The translations under genes and the position numbers were made by a program. Shown here one piece after another: positions 7,095 to 12,916 of a stretch of DNA of 14,495 nucleotides. The stretch is from assembly GCA_051649345.1 (NCBI GenBank), contig JBOFGX010000001.1, positions 1 through 14,495 on the forward strand, read 5' to 3'. The DNA comes from Leadbetterella sp051649345. Lineage in GTDB: Bacteria > Bacteroidota > Bacteroidia > Cytophagales > Spirosomataceae. How positions within the stretch are numbered: position 1 is the first letter of the stretch; every line of letters begins with the position of its first letter. Under the pieces are notes generated by a model. It saw only the letters and a list, made by a program, of their open reading frames with translations, was not told where the DNA came from and made no database searches.

Positions 7095-10040
7095 ATGAGC
7101 CTAGATTTTAAACAATTAAAAAATACCCTCGAAGGAGAGTTTTTAGACGACAACACTACCAAGATTTTATATGCAACCGATGCTTCTGCTTATCGAGAGT
7201 TTCCTCATGCGGTCGCATTCCCTAAATCGGATTCCGATATCCAGAAACTTATTGCATTCGCTACTCAACAGAAAGTAACCCTTATCCCAAGAACGGCTGG
7301 GACGTCCTTGGCTGGGCAGGTGGTGGGCAAAGGAATCATCGTAGATGTATCACGTACGTATACACAGATTCTAGAAATCAATAAGAATGAAAATTGGGTA
7401 AGACTTCAACCCGGTGTAGTTAGGGACGAGCTTAATATGGAGCTCAAAAAACAAGGTTTGTTTTTCGGCCCCGAAACCTCCACGGCCAACCGTGCAATGG
7501 TAGGTGGTATGGTGGGCAACAATAGCTGTGGATCCAATTCTGTGATTTATGGAAGCACAAGGGATCATTTGTTAGAAGTACAAGGATTTTTGAGTGATGG
7601 ATCTTTCGCAAAATTTGAGAACCTATCCAAGACAGAATTTTGGGATAAAATCAGTTCTCTAAAGACTAAGAACTCTTTGAGCTTAGAAGATAAAATTTAT
7701 CTTTATACAGCCGAGAAACTAATTAATCCCGAAGTTCAAGGCGAAATCCGAGAACAATTTCCAAAACGAACTATCAATCGGAGAAATACAGGATATGCCA
7801 TAGATGAGCTTTTAGAAACGTCGATATTCTCGAATAATACAGAAGTGCCGTTTAACTTTTGTAAACTGATTGCTGGATCTGAAGGCACTCTCATGTTTAT
7901 TACAGAGATGAAACTCCATGTTGACCCACTACCTCCCAAATTTCAAGGGGTACTGGCCGTCCACTGTGAAACCATCGATCAGTCTCTCCGTGCTAATCTT
8001 ATTGCATTGAAATACAAACCCAGTGCTGTAGAATTGATGGATCATTATATATTGGAATGTACCAAAGCCAATAAAGAACAAATGGCCAATCGGTTTTTCG
8101 TTCAAGGTGATCCTGGAGCTTTGCTTTGTGTAGAGATCTCCCGGGAAGATAAAGGAGAAGTAGAACGGTTGGCAGCCGAGTTGGAACAAGAAATCCGAAA
8201 AGCAGGGTTGGGATATCATTTTCCTTTACTTTTTGGTGATGATATTAAAAAAGTCTGGACGCTTCGCAAAGCAGGGCTAGGGCTATTATCCAATTTACCA
8301 GGTGACGAAAAAGCTGTTGCTGTAATTGAGGATACCGCTGTAGATGTCAATGACCTACCTGATTTTATTCGAGAGTTTAATGAAATTTTGGCTGAAAACA
8401 ATATGTACTCAGTCCATTATGCACATGCGGGTTCGGGAGAATTACACCTTCGTCCTATTATCAATCTTAAAACACATGAAGGTAAGGGGCAGTTTAGATT
8501 GATAGCAGAGCAAATTTCTACTCTTGTAAAAAAATACAAAGGCTCTCTGTCTGGTGAGCATGGGGATGGAAGACTTAGAGGAGAATTTATAAAGGAGCAG
8601 ATAGGAGAAAAAAATTATGCTCTTATCAAAGAACTAAAAGCTGTTTGGGATCCCAATAGTATCTTCAATGCCAATAAAATCGTGGATACTCCTCCGATGG
8701 ATGAGTTTTTGCGATACAGTCCTGGTCAAAAAACACCCGTTTTTGATACGGTATTTCGATATAAGAACCAAGATGTATTGCAGCATGCAGAGCAATGCAA
8801 TGGCTCAGGGGATTGTAGAAAATCACATTTGAGTGGAGGTACCATGTGCCCAAGTTATATGGCTACCAAAAGCGAAAAAGATACAACGCGTGCAAGAGCG
8901 AACATACTGAGAGAGACACTAACACAATCCGATAAACTTAATCGCTTTGATTCGGAAGAGATAAAATCTGTAATGGATTTATGTTTGGCCTGCAAAGCTT
9001 GCAAAACAGAATGTCCCTCCAATGTAGACATGGCAAAGCTCAAGATGGAATTTATGCACCAATACTACAAAGCAAACGGGGTTCCCGTGCGATCCAAAAT
9101 GATTGGTCATTTCTCTACATTATCGAAAATCGCATCCTACGTGCCTTGGGGCTATAATTTTGTATACAAAAACGCGGGACTTCGTAGGTTGGCAAATAAA
9201 ATTGTAGGCTTTCACCCAGATCGTACGATTCCGCTTTTGGACAAACAAACTCTCACGTCTTGGTTGAGTAAAAACCAAAATGCAAGTAAAAAGAATGCGG
9301 GTAAAAAAGTCTATCTCTTTGTAGATGAGTTTACTGATTATAATGATGTACAAATAGGTATTACAGGATACAAGCTTCTTGAAACTCTGGGTTATCATGT
9401 TCAAATCGTCGACCACAAACCATCGGGCAGAGCGTTTCTATCAAAAGGAATGCTAGAAGAAGCCAAAAAATTGGCCAATGCCAATGTAATGACTTTTAAA
9501 GATCTAATCTCTGAGAATACCCCATTACTTGGAATTGAACCAAGTGCCATTCTTACTTTTCGAGATGAATATCCAGAACTAGTCGATGAAGATCTAGCTG
9601 TAGTTGCCGAAAACTTAGCCAAAAACGTAAAAATGATAGATGAGTTTATCGCACATGAGATTGATCAGAAAAGGCTCGATAAATCGATTTTTACAGAAGA
9701 AAAACGGCTTATAAAACTACATGGTCATTGCCAACAAAAGGCTGTTGGGTCCATGGTGCCTACAAAAAAAATGTTATCTCTGCCAGCTAACTATGAAGTT
9801 CAGCTTATCCCAAGCGGATGTTGTGGGATGGCGGGTTCATTTGGATATGAAACAGAACATTACGATATTTCGATGAAAATAGGAGAATTGGTACTTTTTC
9901 CTACGATTCGCCAGCAAGCAGACAATGTTATCATCGCTGCACCAGGTACGAGTTGTAGGCATCAAATACACGATGGCACCGGTAGACATGCTCAACATCC
10001 TGTAGAAATCCTGTGGAACGCCTTGAAAATAAATAACTAA
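7095..10040 (+). CDS. FAD-linked oxidase / iron-sulfur fusion (D-2-hydroxyacid dehydrogenase, YdiJ-like)
   Basis: The protein has 981 residues in three parts. Residues 40-280 are a PCMH-type FAD-binding domain with PRTAGTSLAGQ (65-75) and GGMVGNNSCGS (137-147). Residues 280-530 are the FAD-oxidase C-terminal domain with HYAHAGSGELHLRP (441-454) and SGEHGDGRLRGEF (486-498), as in GlcD, D-lactate and D-2-hydroxyglutarate dehydrogenases. The C-terminal half is GlpC-like: cysteines 568, 574 and 585, then CLACKACKTECP (630-641) for a 4Fe-4S cluster, and a cysteine-rich CCG-type domain with HGHC (876-879), SGCCGMAGSFGYE (907-919) and GTSC (951-954). This is the layout of E. coli YdiJ (about 1,018 residues). 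The expected reaction is oxidation of a D-2-hydroxyacid (D-lactate or D-2-hydroxyglutarate), with electrons passed through the Fe-S domain to a membrane acceptor. No signal peptide is present, so it is cytoplasmic or at the inner face of the membrane. The exact substrate is not decidable from sequence. Confidence 0.93.
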   Translation: MSLDFKQLKNTLEGEFLDDNTTKILYATDASAYREFPHAVAFPKSDSDIQKLIAFATQQKVTLIPRTAGTSLAGQVVGKGIIVDVSRTYTQILEINKNENWVRLQPGVVRDELNMELKKQGLFFGPETSTANRAMVGGMVGNNSCGSNSVIYGSTRDHLLEVQGFLSDGSFAKFENLSKTEFWDKISSLKTKNSLSLEDKIYLYTAEKLINPEVQGEIREQFPKRTINRRNTGYAIDELLETSIFSNNTEVPFNFCKLIAGSEGTLMFITEMKLHVDPLPPKFQGVLAVHCETIDQSLRANLIALKYKPSAVELMDHYILECTKANKEQMANRFFVQGDPGALLCVEISREDKGEVERLAAELEQEIRKAGLGYHFPLLFGDDIKKVWTLRKAGLGLLSNLPGDEKAVAVIEDTAVDVNDLPDFIREFNEILAENNMYSVHYAHAGSGELHLRPIINLKTHEGKGQFRLIAEQISTLVKKYKGSLSGEHGDGRLRGEFIKEQIGEKNYALIKELKAVWDPNSIFNANKIVDTPPMDEFLRYSPGQKTPVFDTVFRYKNQDVLQHAEQCNGSGDCRKSHLSGGTMCPSYMATKSEKDTTRARANILRETLTQSDKLNRFDSEEIKSVMDLCLACKACKTECPSNVDMAKLKMEFMHQYYKANGVPVRSKMIGHFSTLSKIASYVPWGYNFVYKNAGLRRLANKIVGFHPDRTIPLLDKQTLTSWLSKNQNASKKNAGKKVYLFVDEFTDYNDVQIGITGYKLLETLGYHVQIVDHKPSGRAFLSKGMLEEAKKLANANVMTFKDLISENTPLLGIEPSAILTFRDEYPELVDEDLAVVAENLAKNVKMIDEFIAHEIDQKRLDKSIFTEEKRLIKLHGHCQQKAVGSMVPTKKMLSLPANYEVQLIPSGCCGMAGSFGYETEHYDISMKIGELVLFPTIRQQADNVIIAAPGTSCRHQIHDGTGRHAQHPVEILWNALKINN

Positions 10041-10059
10041 ACCTGAGCCTCATAGCTAC

Positions 10060-11565
10060 ATGAGTATACTCAAAAAACTGGCAGGAGATGCCGTATGGTA
10101 TGGACTTTCTAGTATTCTAGGTAGATTTCTCAACTGGGGTCTAGTTGTATTACATACACGTGTTTTTACCCAACAAGAATCTTTAGCCGAAAACGCTCAG
10201 ATTTACACTTGGGTGATGCTATTTCAAATCATTTTTTCTTTTGGGATGGAAACAGCCTTCTTCCGATTTGGGAGTAAAAAAGAAAGCCAAAATAAAACCT
10301 TCAATCAGATCCTTTCTTTCATTCTTGTTTATGGAGGGTCATTATGTGCTTTGATCGTACTATTCTCCTCTCAAATTGCTGGATTTATGGAATTCAGTGG
10401 AGCCAAAAATCTCATTCAAATGATGGCAGTCATTTTGTATGTGGATACGATTGCGGCAATAGCCTACGTAAAAATGAGAGCTAATAACCAAGCCAAGAAG
10501 TTTGCATTTACCAAACTTGCCGCCATCGGAATCAATATCGGTTTGAATCTATTCTATTTCGGATATTGTCACGCCGCAATTATAGAAGGTCCTCAGAATT
10601 CTAGTTTTCAATTTGCTGGTTCTATTTACGATATTTCAAAAGGACCCGATTACATTATTTGGGCCAATTATGTGGCCAGTGTGTTGACTTTACTCATGGT
10701 TTGGAAAGAATTTGTAGGTTATAGATTTACTTTGGTTTGGAACACAATAAAATCCATCCTCGTTTATGCCTATCCCCTCATGATTATGGGCTTGGCAGGT
10801 GCCATAAACTTAGCTGCTGATAGACTTCTACTTCGCGAGTTTTTACCCTCCAATTTTTATCCCAGTCTTACTTCCGATCAAGCGTTTTCGATATATGCTC
10901 AAGTATATAAATTATCAATTTTTATGACCTTGGTCGTCCAAGCATACCGATACGCTGCAGATCCTTTGTTTTTTTCTAAAATGGGGCATAAAAACTCTCC
11001 AGAGTTACTGGCATTTAGTACCGAATGGTTTACGATTGCCTGCGTATTTCTATGGGTGGGTGTAAGTCTTAATCTCGATTGGATACAATTACTTATTGGT
11101 GAAAATTATAGAATGGCTATTTTTATAGTTCCTCTTTTATTATTAGCCAATTTGTTTATTGGGGTGTATGGTAACCTATCCATGTGGTACAAAATCACCG
11201 ATAAAACCCAATATGGATCCTACATAACCATTGGCTCCATGATTTTTACGGTACTTGCTAACATGATTTTAATTCCTAAAATGGGCTTTTTAGCCTCCGC
11301 TTGGGTATTTGTGATTTCCTCTTTTGGAATGGTGGCAGCATGTTATGTTTTAGGTCAAAAACACTATAAAGTCAACTATGACATAAAAAGTCTAGGAGCC
11401 TATATTTTGGGGGCGGGTATTATTATTGGAATCGTATCTACTCGTCAATTCCAGGCTCTTTGGGCCAATATACTCTTTAAAAATATCGTCTTCGGGCTCT
11501 ACCTAGCCGCTGTCTTATGGCACCAAGTTAAAATTAAAAAAGTCGATTTTGGGAAGAAGTTTTAG
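10060..11565 (+). CDS. Polysaccharide flippase-like membrane protein (MATE/MOP, Wzx type)
   Basis: The protein has 501 residues with about 12-14 hydrophobic helices spread over its whole length, the usual size for Wzx/MurJ-superfamily exporters. The N-terminus (LAGDAVWYGLSSILGRFLNWGLVVLHTRVF) has the amphipathic first-helix pattern of the family, and AADRLLLREFLP (252-263) after helix 7 matches the conserved 'DR.ll..fl' loop of polysaccharide biosynthesis proteins. It probably moves a lipid-linked glycan or related lipid across the inner membrane. It starts 19 bp after the FAD oxidase stop codon, so the two genes are probably co-transcribed, although no functional link between them is apparent. 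No glycosyltransferase genes surround it, so it is not part of a polysaccharide cluster within this window. A MurJ-like role (lipid II) is a less likely alternative. Confidence 0.85.
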   Translation: MSILKKLAGDAVWYGLSSILGRFLNWGLVVLHTRVFTQQESLAENAQIYTWVMLFQIIFSFGMETAFFRFGSKKESQNKTFNQILSFILVYGGSLCALIVLFSSQIAGFMEFSGAKNLIQMMAVILYVDTIAAIAYVKMRANNQAKKFAFTKLAAIGINIGLNLFYFGYCHAAIIEGPQNSSFQFAGSIYDISKGPDYIIWANYVASVLTLLMVWKEFVGYRFTLVWNTIKSILVYAYPLMIMGLAGAINLAADRLLLREFLPSNFYPSLTSDQAFSIYAQVYKLSIFMTLVVQAYRYAADPLFFSKMGHKNSPELLAFSTEWFTIACVFLWVGVSLNLDWIQLLIGENYRMAIFIVPLLLLANLFIGVYGNLSMWYKITDKTQYGSYITIGSMIFTVLANMILIPKMGFLASAWVFVISSFGMVAACYVLGQKHYKVNYDIKSLGAYILGAGIIIGIVSTRQFQALWANILFKNIVFGLYLAAVLWHQVKIKKVDFGKKF

Positions 11566-11637
11566 GTTTAGATAACTGAAGTCTATAGTCATAAGTCTTT
11601 AGTAAATAGTCTTTTATGTATTGGTTGATAGTAGATC

Positions 11638-11665
11638 CCTGTCAGCTTGAGCGGAGTCGAGAGCA
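11638..11665. repeat. GAGCGGAGTCGA-type dispersed intergenic motif
   Basis: The core CTTGAGCGGAGTCGAGAGC (11645-11663) can pair CTTGA with TCGAG (one G-U pair) around GCGGAG, and a T6 run follows shortly after. From memory, short motifs of the form 'TGAGCGGAGTCGA' occur in many copies between genes of Bacteroidota and other bacteria. Only one copy is in this window, so its repeat status is inferred. Confidence 0.5.
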
Positions 11666-11710
11666 TTTACTTTTTTCCCAATAATTTATATGTTGGTTGG
11701 CGTAGTTTTG

Positions 11711-11767
11711 GATGGCAGGTGAGAGATGGCTGATGATAGATGGCTAATGATAGATGATAGATGGCTG
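11711..11767. repeat. Imperfect tandem repeat, GATGGCTRATGATA unit
   Basis: Two 14-bp units (11725-11738 and 11739-11752) differ at one base (G/A). They are followed by a half unit GATGATA (11753-11759) and a partial unit GATGGCTG (11760-11767). A degenerate unit GATGGCAGG precedes them (11711-11719). The array is not in a gene. Its length could vary between strains by slippage. Confidence 0.7.
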
Positions 11768-11830
11768 TCAATGCCTAAATATTGCTCCTAATTCTTTACA
11801 ACACTTTGGAGTTCACCAATTACTTACATT

Positions 11831-11912
11831 TTATTTCAAAGAACTTTATTCGGATCAAAAATCCAAAAAACAAGCTATCAAATTTCCTATACTAAAAGGT
11901 AAGAATTCCAGT
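11831..11912. repeat. 82-bp direct repeat, copy 1
   Basis: Aligned without gaps to the copy at 11927-12008, this segment has 75 of 82 identical bases (seven substitutions). On the minus strand it begins with six codons and a stop (TGILTF, TAG at 11892-11894) that correspond to the last codons of the neighbouring DUF922-like gene (TGIPIF, TAG). It therefore looks like the 3' remnant of a lost second copy of that gene plus its downstream flank. Confidence 0.9.
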
Positions 11913-11926
11913 CTAGGCTTTTTAAC

Positions 11927-12008
11927 TTATTTCAAAGAACTTTATTTGGATCAAAAATCCTAAAAACAGGCTATCAATTTTCCTCTACTAAAAGATAGGA
12001 ATTCCAGT
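11927..12008. repeat. 82-bp direct repeat, copy 2 (covers the 3' end of the DUF922-like gene)
   Basis: This is the partner of the repeat at 11831-11912; only 14 bp separate them. It includes the last six codons and stop of the gene at 11988-12620 and about 60 bp of downstream DNA. Similarity ends abruptly at the ACT codon, inside the coding region. Confidence 0.9.
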
Positions 12009-12620
12009 TTTAGCAGATTTAATATGGATCTCAGCATTTTTATATAAGTCTAACTTAGATATTTCATTTTTAATTTTAATATTCCACTTAAGCTGCTCAT
12101 TTCCATTGCTATCTTGCAAAACCTCATAATCATACTGCTCCTGAAGCTTTCTTAATTCTAAACTAAAATTTTCATACTCGAAATGAAGTTGGTCTTGAGT
12201 GATAGCTTTTGAATAGGAATTAATTTTTTCTCTGAGTTTTCTTGCAATAAGCTCTGAAATATCAAAATGAAGTTGTTCATGCTCTAGAATTTCTTTTGAA
12301 AAAGAACTGGGTTCAAACCATGACTCTTTTTTACTAAAATAAGCAAAAATTTGAATGTTGTTTACTTTTCCATCCCAAATGAATCTGAAATTCTTTCTAG
12401 GATCCATCCAAATACCTGATGCACAAGCAGCTACTACATCATTAATTTTCTTAAACTCTAATGGTTTAACTTCAGCTTTAAAATCATTAAACTCTAATTT
12501 TGAATGTTCCTGCCAAACTATTATATCTATATCATCTCTGAAATGATTTCCCTTTTTGGTTGTTATACATGAAACTGTTGTTATTAAAAAAATAAAAGTA
12601 AATATTTTTATTATCTTCAT
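11988..12620 (-). CDS. Lipoprotein with HEQLH zinc-peptidase motif (DUF922-like)
   Basis: The protein has 210 residues. The signal peptide MKIIKIFTFIFLITTVSC carries a lipobox with cysteine 18, so it should be an exported lipoprotein. The centre has IIVWQEHSKLEFNDFKAE (33-50), matching the 'i.W....L.w.DF' entry of the DUF922 family of predicted secreted zinc proteases. ILEHEQLHFDISELIARKLR (111-130) contains HExxH (H114, E115, H118) followed by a helical stretch, as in that family. The C-terminal third is charged and helical. The gene is 67 bp downstream of the probable immunity gene and on the same strand, so it may belong to the Rhs locus. Activity is predicted from the motif only. The third zinc ligand is not identified. 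Its composition is AT-rich like the immunity gene and unlike the Rhs shell. Confidence 0.78.
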   Translation of the reverse strand: MKIIKIFTFIFLITTVSCITTKKGNHFRDDIDIIVWQEHSKLEFNDFKAEVKPLEFKKINDVVAACASGIWMDPRKNFRFIWDGKVNNIQIFAYFSKKESWFEPSSFSKEILEHEQLHFDISELIARKLREKINSYSKAITQDQLHFEYENFSLELRKLQEQYDYEVLQDSNGNEQLKWNIKIKNEISKLDLYKNAEIHIKSAKTGIPIF

Positions 12621-12687
12621 TTAAAAAATACAATTTATTAAATTTAACATAGCAACTCAAATTCTCATACGATTATTATAATAATAA

Positions 12688-12915
12688 TTAAGCATTAATT
12701 TTAAATTGTATCAATAATGATTTAAACGCTGCATCTTCGGAAATTGCGTAGTCCAAAATAGACTGTTCACCTCTTTCATCCACGTAATATATTTTCCAAA
12801 TACTTCCCCATTTCTCAACGACAACACAATCTGGTTTAAGACCATCATAAATTGAATATGAGTGTTCAGAAATATTATTCTCACTTAAGATTTCTACTAA
12901 TTTTAATTTATCCAT
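12688..12915 (-). CDS. Probable immunity protein for the Rhs TNT-like toxin
   Basis: The protein has 75 residues, no signal peptide and an acidic character. It starts one base after the TAA of the Rhs gene, the usual position of an immunity gene for a polymorphic toxin, and the close spacing suggests coupled translation. The central pattern, SYSIYDGLKPDCVVVEKWGSIWKIYYVDERGEQ (19-51 region), with its 'W.iYY.ERG' core between an N-terminal and a C-terminal helix, resembles small alpha/beta immunity proteins seen beside Rhs and other polymorphic toxins in Bacteroidota and Firmicutes. I do not assign a numbered Imm family. The role is inferred mainly from position and size. It would act in the cytoplasm by binding the toxin domain. 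Confidence 0.72.
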   Translation of the reverse strand: MDKLKLVEILSENNISEHSYSIYDGLKPDCVVVEKWGSIWKIYYVDERGEQSILDYAISEDAAFKSLLIQFKINA

Positions 12916-12916
12916 T

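Larger units (their letters stand above)
11566..11987. other. Repeat-rich convergent intergenic region (422 bp)
   Basis: This lies between the 3' ends of the flippase (plus) and the DUF922-like gene (minus). It starts with low-complexity DNA in which AGTC recurs with AT-rich spacers (11579-11612). A dispersed-motif candidate, a 14-bp tandem repeat and an 82-bp direct repeat follow, each listed separately. No clear terminator for the flippase gene and no credible coding region were found. Confidence 0.7.

Noticed and set aside
11940..11960. Hairpin GGAT-CAAAA-ATCC as a terminator of the DUF922-like gene
   Set aside because: The stem is only 4 bp and no U-tract follows it on the minus strand.
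11754..11963. Plus-strand open frame of 69 codons with an internally repeated FKELY-DQKS stretch
   Set aside because: The internal protein repeat is only a by-product of the 82-bp DNA repeat. The frame overlaps the tandem repeat, has no recognisable domain, and the repeat makes better sense as the minus-strand 3' gene end.
11831..12008. CRISPR-like direct repeats
   Set aside because: There are only two copies, 82 bp long with 14 bp between them and seven mismatches, and one copy overlaps a coding region. No cas gene is present.
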